Source of the DNA: Actinoallomurus spadix
Lineage (GTDB): Bacteria > Actinomycetota > Actinomycetes > Streptosporangiales > Streptosporangiaceae
Length of the DNA stretch: 64,000 nucleotides
NCBI RefSeq assembly: GCF_024055725.1
Contig: NZ_JAMXMX010000016.1
Span: forward strand, 113,107-177,106
Direction of reading: 5' to 3'
Both the position numbers and the translations under genes were made by a program. The notes under the pieces were generated by a model. That model searched no databases and was not told the DNA's origin. It saw only the letters and a list, made by a program, of their open reading frames with translations. Numbering within the stretch: position 1 is the stretch's first letter; every line of letters starts with the position of its first letter. This document shows positions 28,428 to 36,809 of this stretch, in pieces.

Positions 28428-29723
28428 TCAGCGAGCGCCGGCGAACTGCTCCTCTTCGGTGGACCCCTTCAGCGCCACCGTGGAGGAGTCCGGCGAGATC
28501 GCCGTGCTGACCAGGTCGAAGTAACCGGTGCCGACCTCACGCTGGTGCTTGGTGGCGGTGTAGCCGTCCTTCTCGGCGGCGAACTCCGCCTCCTGCAGCT
28601 CCACGTAGGACGTCATGCCGTCGTGCGCGTAGCCCTTGGCGAGGTGGAACATCGAGTAGTTGAGCGAGTGGAACCCGGCCAGCGTGATGAACTGGAACTT
28701 GTACCCCATGTGCCCGAGCTCGCGCTGGAACTTGGCGATCGTGGAGTCGTCCAGGTGCTTCTTCCAGTTGAACGACGGCGAGCAGTTGTAGGCCAGCATC
28801 TGGTCGGGGTGCTCCGCCTTGATCGCCTCGGCGAAGCGCCGCGCCACGTCCAGGTCCGGCGTGCCGGTCTCCATCCACAGCAGGTCGGAGTGCGGGGCGT
28901 AGGCCAGGCCGCGGGCGATGCACGCCTCGATGCCGTTGCGCACGCGGTAGAAGCCCTCTCCGGTGCGCTCCCCGGTCGTGAACCGCCGGTCACGCTCGTC
29001 CACGTCGCTCGTCAGCAGCGTCGCGGCCTGGGCGTCGGTCCGCGCGATGATCAGGGACGGGACGCCGGCGACGTCCGCCGCGAGGCGGGCGGCGTTCAGG
29101 GTCTTGATGTGCTGGCCGGTCGGGATGAGCACCTTCCCGCCGAGGTGTCCGCACTTCTTCTCCGACGCGAGCTGGTCCTCCCAGTGCACCCCGGCGGCGC
29201 CGGCGGCGATCATGGCCTTCATCAGCTCGTAGGCGTTCAGCACCCCGCCGAAGCCCGCCTCGGCGTCGGCGACGATCGGCGCCAGCCAGTGCGGGGCGGA
29301 CTCGTCGCCCTCGGCCCAGGTGATCTGGTCCGCGCGCAGGAGCGCGTTGTTGATGCGCCGCACGACGGAGGGGACCGAGTTGGCGGGGTAGAGGCTCTGG
29401 TCGGGGTACGTGTGCCCGCTGAGGTTCGCGTCCGCCGCCACCTGCCAGCCGGACAGGTAGATCGCCTTGAGGCCCGCCCGCACCTGCTGGACGGCCTGGT
29501 TCCCGGTCAGCGCGCCCAGCGCGTTGACGTAGTCCTCGTGGTGGAGCAGCCCCCACAGGCGCTCGGCGCCGAGGCGGGCGAGCGTGTGCTCCTCCTGCAC
29601 CGAGCCGCGCAGCCGGATGACGTCCTCGGCGGTGTAGGTCCGCTCGACGCCGGCCCACCGCGGGTCGGTCTTCCACTCACGCTGCAGCTCTTCGGCTGCT
29701 CCCTTGAGGCGACGGTCGCTCAT
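28428..29723 (-). CDS. aceA: Isocitrate lyase
   Basis: A 431-residue glyoxylate-shunt enzyme that splits isocitrate into glyoxylate and succinate. It carries the catalytic KKCGHLGGK, and its length and motifs ([42 protein letters not shown]) match class ICL1 of actinobacteria. AAAGGAGGG lies 8 bases before ATG 29723, a strong binding site. It is divergent from a RamB-type regulator, the same arrangement known for aceA control by RamB in Corynebacterium and Mycobacterium, so acetate or fatty acid-responsive control is likely. Confidence 0.95.
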   Translation of the reverse strand: MSDRRLKGAAEELQREWKTDPRWAGVERTYTAEDVIRLRGSVQEEHTLARLGAERLWGLLHHEDYVNALGALTGNQAVQQVRAGLKAIYLSGWQVAADANLSGHTYPDQSLYPANSVPSVVRRINNALLRADQITWAEGDESAPHWLAPIVADAEAGFGGVLNAYELMKAMIAAGAAGVHWEDQLASEKKCGHLGGKVLIPTGQHIKTLNAARLAADVAGVPSLIIARTDAQAATLLTSDVDERDRRFTTGERTGEGFYRVRNGIEACIARGLAYAPHSDLLWMETGTPDLDVARRFAEAIKAEHPDQMLAYNCSPSFNWKKHLDDSTIAKFQRELGHMGYKFQFITLAGFHSLNYSMFHLAKGYAHDGMTSYVELQEAEFAAEKDGYTATKHQREVGTGYFDLVSTAISPDSSTVALKGSTEEEQFAGAR

Positions 29724-29829
29724 GGATACTGCCCTCCTTTGTCGTCCCCTGGGTGCTTGTGTCCTACTCTCAGGCTTCAGCGGCCCGTAGTGAACCGGTC
29801 AGTAACAAGAAGAACCGCACAAATTTCGC

Positions 29830-29841
29830 TACGATAAAGCT
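29830..29841 (+). promoter_or_regulatory. -10 element; ramB transcript probably leaderless
   Basis: TACGAT at 29830-29835 fits the actinobacterial TANNNT -10 consensus and ends 6 bases before the GTG start at 29842. No ribosome binding site precedes that GTG. Transcription would therefore begin at or next to the start codon. The 118-bp aceA/ramB gap should also carry the operator. Confidence 0.55.
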
Positions 29842-31311
29842 GTGACGGGCTTTCAAAAAGAAGAAGCGCTGAACTTGACGAATGGTCTAGACCTCGTGAC
29901 GTTCGGCCAGCGGCTTCGGCACCTGCGGCGGGCACGCGGCTACACCCTCTCTGAGCTGGGAGAACGCGTCGGACGCGCGCCCTCGCAGCTCTCCCTCCTG
30001 GAGAACGGCCGGCGCGAACCGAAGCTGTCACTCCTCCAGGCGCTCGCCTCGGCGCTCGAGGTCCCCATCGAGGAACTCCTCCGCAAGCAGCCGCCGAACC
30101 GGCGCGCCCAGCTGGAGATCGCCCTGGAGGAGGCCCAGCGCGACCCCGTCTACCGCGCGCTCGGCCTGCCGCACCTGAAGGTCGGCAAACGGGTGCCCAA
30201 CGACGTCATCGAGCACGTGCTGGCGCTGTACGACGAGGTCAAACGGAGCCGTACGAAACCGACCGCCAGTCCGGAGGACGCCCGCAAGGCCAACGCCGAG
30301 CTGCGCCGCCAGATGCACGAGCGCGGCAACTACTTCGGCGAGATCGAGCGGGTCGCGGCCAAGTCCCTGGAGGCCGCCGGCTACCGCGGCGGCGCGCTCT
30401 CCCAGGGCATGCTGCTGTCGCTCGTCACCCACTTCGGCTTCACCCTGAGGTACGTCCAGGACCTGCCGCGCTCGGTCCGGTCCGTCACCGACCTGCGCAA
30501 CCGCCGCATCTACCTCGAACGCGAGCAGCTCGGCATGCACACGCCGCGCACGATCCTGCTGCAGACGCTCGGCCACATCGCGCTCGAGCACGCCGTGCCC
30601 CGGGACTTCGCGGACTTCCTCCGCCAGCGCGTCGAGGCCAACTACTACGCCGCCGCCACCCTCCTGCCCGAGCGGACCGTCGTGCCGTACCTCCAGGAGG
30701 CCAAGGCCGACCGCGAGCTGTCGATCGAGGACCTGTGCGACGTGTTCTCCGTCTCGTACGAGATGGCCGCGCACCGGTTCACCAACCTGGCGACCCACCA
30801 CCTCGACCTGCCGGTGCACTTCACGAAGAACGACGAGAGCGGCACCATCTACAAGGCGTACGCCAACGACGGGCTGATCTTCCCCGCCGACGAGCACGGC
30901 GCGATCGAGGGCCAGCGGATGTGCCGGCAGTGGGCCGGGCGGCGGGTCTTCGGCGCCGACGACCGGTTCTCCGTCTACTACCAGTACACCGACACGCCCA
31001 CCGGCACGTACTGGTGCCTGTCGCACATCGACCCCAGCCACGAGCGGGACTTCGCGATCACCCTCGGCGTCCCGTTCGAGCACTCCCGGTGGTTCCGCGG
31101 CAGGGACACCAACCGCCGGGTCCGGTCGGCCTGCCCTGACGGCGACTGCTGCCAGCGGCCCCCGGCCGAGCTGGCCCGCCGCTGGCAGGGGCACGCCTGG
31201 CCGTCGGCGCGCGCCCACTCGCACGTCCTCGCCGTCCTGCCGCCCGGCGCGTTCCCCGGAGTGGACGAGGCGGACGTGTACGCGTTCCTGGAGCAGCACG
31301 CCGAGAGCTGA
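29842..31311 (+). CDS. ramB: RamB-like XRE regulator (ScfR family)
   Basis: A 489-residue transcription factor. An XRE helix-turn-helix (FGQRLRHLRRARGYTLSELGERVGRAPSQLSLLENG) lies at residues 20-60. A central IrrE-like region has LLQTLGHIALEHAVP and NYYAAATLLPE, and the long C-terminal short-chain-fatty-acid-regulator domain contains CRQWAGRRVF and a CPDGDCC cysteine cluster near residue 435. In corynebacteria and mycobacteria the orthologue senses acetate status and represses aceA. Divergence from aceA here supports the same job. GTG 29842 is taken as the start on the leaderless -10 evidence. Confidence 0.85.
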   Translation: MTGFQKEEALNLTNGLDLVTFGQRLRHLRRARGYTLSELGERVGRAPSQLSLLENGRREPKLSLLQALASALEVPIEELLRKQPPNRRAQLEIALEEAQRDPVYRALGLPHLKVGKRVPNDVIEHVLALYDEVKRSRTKPTASPEDARKANAELRRQMHERGNYFGEIERVAAKSLEAAGYRGGALSQGMLLSLVTHFGFTLRYVQDLPRSVRSVTDLRNRRIYLEREQLGMHTPRTILLQTLGHIALEHAVPRDFADFLRQRVEANYYAAATLLPERTVVPYLQEAKADRELSIEDLCDVFSVSYEMAAHRFTNLATHHLDLPVHFTKNDESGTIYKAYANDGLIFPADEHGAIEGQRMCRQWAGRRVFGADDRFSVYYQYTDTPTGTYWCLSHIDPSHERDFAITLGVPFEHSRWFRGRDTNRRVRSACPDGDCCQRPPAELARRWQGHAWPSARAHSHVLAVLPPGAFPGVDEADVYAFLEQHAES

Positions 31312-31337
31312 CACGCGTGCCCGGGAAGGAGCGGGCC

Positions 31338-31396
31338 GCCCGCCAGGTTTCCCCTCACTGTGATGCCGCCGAAACGAGGGTGAAACGCTGGCGGGC
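31338..31396 (+). terminator. Long imperfect hairpin after ramB
   Basis: A stem of about 19 bp with two single-base bulges pairs 31338-31356 with 31376-31396 around a 19-base loop, starting 27 bp past the ramB stop and ending 44 bp before gpgS. It probably ends the ramB transcript; a leader role for gpgS is possible. Confidence 0.6.
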
Positions 31397-31439
31397 GTCA
31401 ATGGGCCCGGAGTGCTGACGCAGGAGAGGGGACGATCAG

Positions 31440-32405
31440 TTGCTGCCCCAGGTACAGGCGTGGCTGCGCAACCGCATGAGCTCCGCGGCGGACTGGCCGG
31501 TGGACCGGCTCCTGGCCGCCAAGGGCGACACGACGGTGAGCGTCGTCCTGCCCGCCCGGAACGAACGCGCGACGGTCGGCGAGATCGTCGCGACGATACG
31601 GCGGGACCTCGTCGAGCGCGCCCCGCTCGTCGACGAGATCCTCGTGATCGACTCCCGGTCCGTCGACGACACCGCCGAGGTCGCGGCGGCCGCGGGCGCG
31701 CGCGTCGTGGCCCAGGACGCCGTGCTGGCCGAGCTGCCGCCGCTGTCCGGGAAGGGCGAGGCGCTGTGGAAGTCGCTGCACGCCGCGCGCGGTGACGTCC
31801 TGGTCTTCGTCGACGCCGATCTGCGCAACTTCTCATCCTCCTTCGTCAGCGGCCTGCTCGGCCCGCTGCTCACCGATCCGTCCGCGGAGTACGTCAAGGC
31901 CTGCTACGACCGCCCGCTGAACACCGGCGGGGTCTCCGTCGCCGGCGGCGGCGGCCGGGTCACCGAACTGGTCGCCCGCCCGCTGATCAACATGCACTGG
32001 CCGCTGCTCGCCGGGTTCGTCCAGCCGCTGGGCGGCGAGTACGCCGGACGGCGGGCCCTCCTCGAACGCGTCCCGTTCGTCACCGGGTACGGCGTCGAGC
32101 TCGGCCTGCTCATCGACGTGCTGGAGACCGCCGGCCTCGACGCGATGGCCCAGGTCGACCTCGGCACCCGCGAGCACAGCCACCAGTCGTCCGAGGCGCT
32201 CGGCGGCATGGCGGGCCAGATCATGCAGACCGCGTGGTCCCGGCTCGACCGGCAGGGCCGCATCGTGCCGCTCGAACCACCGTCGACCGTGCTGACTCAG
32301 TTCCGCCGCGACGGCGACGGCCACCAGGTGCGCATCCGCGACGTCTCCGTCGGCGAACGCCCGCCGATGGCCGAGGTCCGCGCCTACAGCGACTCGGCCG
32401 CCTGA
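31440..32405 (+). CDS. gpgS: Glucosyl-3-phosphoglycerate synthase
   Basis: A 321-residue GT81 enzyme transferring glucose from UDP-glucose to 3-phosphoglycerate, the first step toward glucosylglycerate and methylglucose lipopolysaccharides. Signature stretches are VSVVLPARNERATVGEIV, VIDSRSVDDTAEVAAAAGA, SGKGEALWKSL and the metal site VDADLRNF. YDRPLNTGG, LAGFVQPLGGEYAGRR and GYGVELGLLIDV are also typical. The frame opens with TTG at 31440 behind GGAGAGGGGAC; an ATG 12 codons in is an alternative but would remove conserved residues. It converges on the mce gene. Confidence 0.9.
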   Translation: MLPQVQAWLRNRMSSAADWPVDRLLAAKGDTTVSVVLPARNERATVGEIVATIRRDLVERAPLVDEILVIDSRSVDDTAEVAAAAGARVVAQDAVLAELPPLSGKGEALWKSLHAARGDVLVFVDADLRNFSSSFVSGLLGPLLTDPSAEYVKACYDRPLNTGGVSVAGGGGRVTELVARPLINMHWPLLAGFVQPLGGEYAGRRALLERVPFVTGYGVELGLLIDVLETAGLDAMAQVDLGTREHSHQSSEALGGMAGQIMQTAWSRLDRQGRIVPLEPPSTVLTQFRRDGDGHQVRIRDVSVGERPPMAEVRAYSDSAA

Positions 32406-32427
32406 GGCCCGCGTACGCCCGGCCGGC

Positions 32428-33717
32428 TCAGCGGGGAGACGGAGGGGCCAGGATGCCGCCGAAGGTCGGGTCCGGGTTCGCGCTCGCCGGCGTGCCGGTC
32501 TTCGCGGTCTTCGCGTTGCCGGCCGAGGTGCGCGCGGTGCCGCTGCCGTACGCGTCCGCCGGCGGCGGCACCACGTCGAAGTGCGTCGTCGCGGTGGTCA
32601 GCCCGGACAGGTCCAGCCCGATCTTGCTGAGCGGAGCACCCAGCGCGTTCAGCGGCTTGAGCAGCGTCTCGCACTGCTTGGGCGGCGCGCCGAGGGAGTA
32701 GGCCAGCGAGCACAGCCACATCGCGATGTTCTGCGACTGCATGAGGTTCAGCCGCGAGTGCAGCGTGCCGTCCTGGTAGTCATAGACGCCCATGGCGTTG
32801 GTGGCCGCCACCGGGGCCTTGTCCAGGAAGTTCTGCAGGGCCTGCTTCTCCTTGACGAGGATCCCGGTCACCTGGGCGAGCCCCTGGACGTTCGCGGCGA
32901 TCTGCGACTTGTTCTCCTTGACGAACGCCGAGACCTCCTGCAGCGCGACCGTCAGGCTCTTCAGCGCCGCCCGCAGCTCGGCCCGCTCGCCGTTCAGGGT
33001 GCCGGAGACGGTCGCGAGGTTCTCGGAGAACGCCCGGATCTGCCGGTCGCTCGCGGCCATCGCCTGCGTGATCTTGGCGAGGTTGCGGACCGTCTCGCTG
33101 GCGTTGCCCCGGTTGTCGGCGAGGATCCGGCTGACCTCGGACAGGTCCTGCAGGGTCTGCTTGAAGTTCTCGCCCTGCCCGTCGAGGGTCTGCGCACTCG
33201 ACTTCAGCAGCCGCGACAGCGCGCCGTTGGCGTTGGCGCCCTGAGGCCCGAGCGCCTTGGCCAGATCGTTGACCGACTGGTTCGCGTCGTCCAGCTCGAC
33301 CGGCACGGCCGTGCTGGACAGCGGCAGCGTGGCACCGTTCTTGAGGGCCGCCCCACCGCGGTACACCGGCGTGAACTGGATGTAGCGGTCGGCGACGAGG
33401 GACGGGACGATGATGACCGCCTGGGCGCCGGCCGGGATCTTGCGCTTGGCGTCGTACGCCATCGCGACCTCGACCATGTTGCCCTTGGGGGTCACGCGGG
33501 TGACCTTGCCGACCTTTACGCCGAGCACGCGGACCTCGGTGCCGCGGTAGACGCCGGTGGCGCGCTCGAAGTACGCGGTGACGTTGGTCTGCTCGCCCCT
33601 GGGCCAGAAGACGGAGACCAGGGCGGCGACGAGGACGACGGCCAGGACGGCCGCTCCGTACGCCAGCACGCGGGTGGGGCGGGAATCCCGACGGCGGGGG
33701 GAACCGGGCGAACCCAC
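32428..33717 (-). CDS. Mce-family lipid-transport protein
   Basis: A 429-residue protein with one N-terminal membrane anchor (VLAYGAAVLAVVLVAALVSVFW) and an MlaD/Mce domain at about residues 45-125 (GVYRGTEVRVLGVKVGKVTRV). A long alpha-helical region to about residue 330 is rich in coiled-coil heptads, and the Pro/Ala tail is low in complexity. Mce proteins form tubes that carry lipids or sterols through the envelope. Such genes normally occur as a block of six behind two yrbE permease genes; none is here, so this copy is solitary. GTG 33717 has GGGAG 5 bases upstream. Confidence 0.88.
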   Translation of the reverse strand: MGSPGSPRRRDSRPTRVLAYGAAVLAVVLVAALVSVFWPRGEQTNVTAYFERATGVYRGTEVRVLGVKVGKVTRVTPKGNMVEVAMAYDAKRKIPAGAQAVIIVPSLVADRYIQFTPVYRGGAALKNGATLPLSSTAVPVELDDANQSVNDLAKALGPQGANANGALSRLLKSSAQTLDGQGENFKQTLQDLSEVSRILADNRGNASETVRNLAKITQAMAASDRQIRAFSENLATVSGTLNGERAELRAALKSLTVALQEVSAFVKENKSQIAANVQGLAQVTGILVKEKQALQNFLDKAPVAATNAMGVYDYQDGTLHSRLNLMQSQNIAMWLCSLAYSLGAPPKQCETLLKPLNALGAPLSKIGLDLSGLTTATTHFDVVPPPADAYGSGTARTSAGNAKTAKTGTPASANPDPTFGGILAPPSPR

Positions 33718-33970
33718 TCAGACTCCCGTTCTTCCGGGCGACCAGGACACGAGGTGCGGATGGCGAAATAAGTTATCTCTTACCTCGCTGGGAGCGTACC
33801 GCTCGTTACAGCCTCGTGACTCTCATCGCATGAAGTCAATCCTCTCCAGGCCGTATTGTGACACTCGCCACCCTGTTACCGGCGGTAGCACCTCGGCCGC
33901 TAGGGTGAAAGCAGACAACGGGTCCAATAGCCGTGCCCGCCGCCCCTGGCCGGCCGTGAACGGAGGAAAC

Positions 33971-35200
33971 ATGTCGGACGACGGCACCCCGGCCTTCTCG
34001 CTCGAGTTGGGCGAGGACGTTCGGGCGGTCCAGGAGTGGGTCCACGAGTTCGCCAAGGACGTCATCCGCCCTGCGGGCCACGAGTGGGACGAGCGCGAGG
34101 AGACGCCCTGGCCGATCCTCCAGGAGGCCGCCAAGATCGGGCTCTACTCCCTCGACTTCTTCGCCGGCCAGTGGTTCGAGCCATCCGGCCTCGGCATCCC
34201 CGTGGCGTTCGAGGAGCTGTTCTGGGGTGACGGCGGCATCGGCCTGTCCATCGTCGGCTCCGGCCTGGCGGCGGTCTCCGTCGCCGCGACCGGAACGAAT
34301 GAGCAGATCGGCGAGTGGGTGCCGCAGATGTTCGGGACCGCCGACGACATCAAACTCGGCGCGTTCTGCGCCTCCGAGCCCGACGCCGGCTCCGACGTCG
34401 GCGCAATCCGCACCCGCGCGGAGTACGACGAGGCCAAGGACGAGTGGGTGATCAACGGCACCAAGACCTGGGCGACGAACGGCGGCATCGCCAACGTCCA
34501 CGTGGTCGTGGCCTCCGTCGACCCCGAGCTCGGCACCCGCGGCCAGGCCAGCTTCATCGTGCCGCCCGGCACCCCCGGCCTCTCCCAGGGCCAGAAGTTC
34601 AAGAAGCACGGCATCCGCGCCTCCCACACCGCCGAGGTCATCCTCGACAACGTCCGCGTCCCCGGCTCCTGCCTCGTCGGAGGCAAGGAGAAACTCGACG
34701 AGCGGCTCGCCCGCGTCCGCGAGGGCAAGCGCGCCGCCGGCCAGGCCGCCCTGCGCACCTTCGAGGCGTCCCGCCCGACCGTCGGCGCCATGGCCGTCGG
34801 CATCGCCCGCGCCGCGTACGAGTACGCCCTCGACTACGCCCGCGAGCGCGAGCAGTTCGGCAAGAAGATCGGCGACTTCCAGGCCGTCGCCTTCAAGCTC
34901 GCCGACATGAAGACCCAGATCGACGCGTCCCGCCTCCTCGTCTGGCGCGCCGCGTGGATGGCCCGCAACGGCAAGGACTTCTCCAGCGCCGAGGGTTCGA
35001 TGGCCAAGCTCCACGCCGGCGAGACCGCCGTACGGGTCACCGAGGACGCCATCCAGATCCTCGGCGGCAACGGCTACACCCGCGACTACCCCGTCGAACG
35101 CTGGCACCGCGACAGCAAGATCTTCACCATCTTCGAGGGCACCTCGGAGATCCAGCGCCTCGTCATCGGCCGCACGATCACAGGATTGCCGGTCCGCTAG
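33971..35200 (+). CDS. Acyl-CoA dehydrogenase
   Basis: A 409-residue FAD enzyme of beta-oxidation type. It has CASEPDAGSDVGAIRTRA (FAD/substrate loop), EWVINGTKTWATNGGIA, RAAYEYALDYARERVQFGK-like helix (here EREQFGKKIGDFQAVAF), GGNGYTRDYPVERWHRDSK and IFEGTSEIQRLVIGR, whose Glu is the catalytic base of medium/short-chain types. GGAGG lies 5 bases before ATG 33971. It is divergent from the mce gene across 253 bp, and a role in lipid or sterol use with it is only a guess. The gene ends just before recombinase remnants. Confidence 0.92.
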   Translation: MSDDGTPAFSLELGEDVRAVQEWVHEFAKDVIRPAGHEWDEREETPWPILQEAAKIGLYSLDFFAGQWFEPSGLGIPVAFEELFWGDGGIGLSIVGSGLAAVSVAATGTNEQIGEWVPQMFGTADDIKLGAFCASEPDAGSDVGAIRTRAEYDEAKDEWVINGTKTWATNGGIANVHVVVASVDPELGTRGQASFIVPPGTPGLSQGQKFKKHGIRASHTAEVILDNVRVPGSCLVGGKEKLDERLARVREGKRAAGQAALRTFEASRPTVGAMAVGIARAAYEYALDYAREREQFGKKIGDFQAVAFKLADMKTQIDASRLLVWRAAWMARNGKDFSSAEGSMAKLHAGETAVRVTEDAIQILGGNGYTRDYPVERWHRDSKIFTIFEGTSEIQRLVIGRTITGLPVR

Positions 35201-35229
35201 CGGGACCGTCATCGAGAACCGGCCGCACC

Positions 35230-35521
35230 GCTGAGGTTCCTGTGGGACGTCGCGCAAGTACCGCCGGGCCGTCTCCACGGAGGCGTGGCCGAGGAACGCC
35301 TGCAGTTTCAGCAGGTCAGCCCCGCGCCGGTAGGCTGCCGTGGCGGCTGTTACCCGCAGCGAGTGCGGGCGCAAGCGGTTGGCGCCGGGGAGGTTCGCCG
35401 CGGCGGCTAGACGCCGGATCACCCGGTGCGCGGACGGTTCGGTCCAGCGGGCCCCCGCCGACGTCGCCAGCGTGGTTGGGTCAGACCCGGGCGGGAGGCG
35501 CTCATCTACATCATCACTGTC
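35230..35521 (-). pseudogene. Tyrosine recombinase C-terminal remnant
   Basis: About 95 residues of a phage-type integrase catalytic domain can be read on the minus strand. RPHSLRVTAATAAYRRGADLLKLQAFLGHASVETARRYL contains the H-x-x-R pair, the LGH box and the nucleophile Tyr (codon 35258-35260). The N-terminal two thirds, including the first catalytic Arg, are absent, and the upstream end is cut by the IS110 remnant. It is a dead fragment left from an integrated element. Confidence 0.75.
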
Positions 35522-35522
35522 A

Positions 35523-35970
35523 GTTGTCCCTACCGACGCCTTGATCATCGCTGGCCAAGCCCGGATGCGCCGGGATTTGACCGTGCTGCGGGGCGATGAC
35601 GAACTGGTAGTGGAGTTGCGGCTGCTGGTGGCCCGCCACCGCGACCTGGCCGCTGACCGGACGCGAGCCATCAACCGGCTCCACGATCAGATGCCGGCCA
35701 TTTGCCCCGCGCTCGAACGTGGCCTCGAACTGACCGACCAGGGCCCGCTGATCCTGCTGACAGGCTTCCAGACCCCTGCCGCACTCCGCGAGATCGGCGT
35801 CGATGCTCTGCCCGGACTCCCGGCGCTTCTACGACCACGAACGAGCCGAAGGCGAACGCCACACCCAAGCAGTGCTCGCCCTCGCCCGCCGACGCGTCAA
35901 CGTCCTGTGGGCCCTGCTCCGCGACGGCCGCACCTACCAGCCGACACCTCCCCTGACCCTCGCCGCTTGA
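35523..35970 (+). mobile_element. IS110-family transposase, internally deleted remnant
   Basis: The first part (35523 to about 35800) reads TDALIIAGQARMRRDLTVLR, then ELRLLVARHRDLAADRTRAINRL and LTGFQTPAALREIG, matching the N-terminal DEDD half of IS110 transposases. The protein then shifts frame near 35815 into RRFYDHERAEGERHTQAVLALARRRVNVLWALLRDGRTY, the C-terminal end, stopping at 35968-35970. The central part with the second half of the DEDD domain is missing, so it cannot be active. It abuts both the recombinase remnant and, 10 bp away, the stop of the repeat-protein gene. Confidence 0.8.
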
Positions 35971-35979
35971 CGAACCCGA

Positions 35980-36798
35980 TCAAGAGTCGAGCTCCTTGCC
36001 GCGCAAGTTGCGAAGCACTTCGGCCTGCTCGGCCGTGACGCCCTTATCACGTTGCGCGACCGCCTCCTCGGGGCTGAGTCCCGAGCCGATCCAGGACGCG
36101 GCCTCGTCGAACGGAATGCCCGCCCGCCACCACTTCCTGGCCACCGTCATCGGTGTCTCGCCATGACGGGTGAGTCGGCCCGCCTCGATGGGCTGAAGCC
36201 CGAGCTCCTTCCAGTCGACCGCCTCAGTGGCCCCGACGTTGTGCGTCGCCCAGGCGACGGCCTCGTCGTCGACCCACTGCCGGGTGATGTAGCTGTACAT
36301 CACCTCGGTCTTGGCGGCGCGTACCTTGCTGATGAACTTCTGTGCGTCGTCCTGGTCGCCGGTGCCCATGTCGAAGCCGGCGAAGCCGCCGTGCGACTCG
36401 CCCGGCGTCGCGACGCCGCCCTCCATCGCCTGCGAGCCGCCGCGCAGCTCGGCGAAGGCCTCGTCCGCGGTGAGACCGCCGGCCTTGAGCTTGATCGCGT
36501 CTTCGAGGGTGAAGCCGAACTCGTGCCAGTGCACGACCTCGTCGGCCTCGACCCCGGCGCCCTGCCACTGGCCGACGGTCGCCGGTGTCACCCCGGCCGA
36601 CGCCCAGCGCGCCGCCTTGAGCGGCTCGTTGACGCCGGCAGACCGCCACAGGGCGGCGTCCTCGGCCCCGATGCCCCAGCGGAACCATTCGCGCGCCTGG
36701 TCACCGGGGACGCCGTTGACCCGGTACGCCGTCGGGTCGAACTCGCGGTCGCCCCCCGAGGAGCCTTCTCCACGCCCGTCGTCGATCGTGTTGGCCAT
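35980..36798 (-). CDS. 13-residue W/G helical-repeat protein, unknown
   Basis: A 272-residue soluble protein I cannot assign to a named family. It is built from degenerate 13-residue units of the pattern x-E-A-x-x-W-x-x-x-G-V/I/L-x-P/A. Trp stands at residues 38, 51, 65, 78 and 91 in the first block, and at 183, 196, 223 and 236 in the second. The blocks are joined by a Gly-rich linker and a DDAQKFISKV segment. The spacing suggests a short-helix superhelix used for protein binding. AAGGAG lies 8 bases before ATG 36798 and overlaps the end of the VWA gene, so it is the last gene of the MoxR operon. No signal peptide or catalytic motif is visible. Confidence 0.75.
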   Translation of the reverse strand: MANTIDDGRGEGSSGGDREFDPTAYRVNGVPGDQAREWFRWGIGAEDAALWRSAGVNEPLKAARWASAGVTPATVGQWQGAGVEADEVVHWHEFGFTLEDAIKLKAGGLTADEAFAELRGGSQAMEGGVATPGESHGGFAGFDMGTGDQDDAQKFISKVRAAKTEVMYSYITRQWVDDEAVAWATHNVGATEAVDWKELGLQPIEAGRLTRHGETPMTVARKWWRAGIPFDEAASWIGSGLSPEEAVAQRDKGVTAEQAEVLRNLRGKELDS

Positions 36799-36809
36799 TA
36801 CGCTGCTCC

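Noticed and set aside
30028..31836. A 602-codon minus-strand frame over ramB and gpgS
   Set aside because: Antisense shadow of two well-identified proteins, with no family features of its own.
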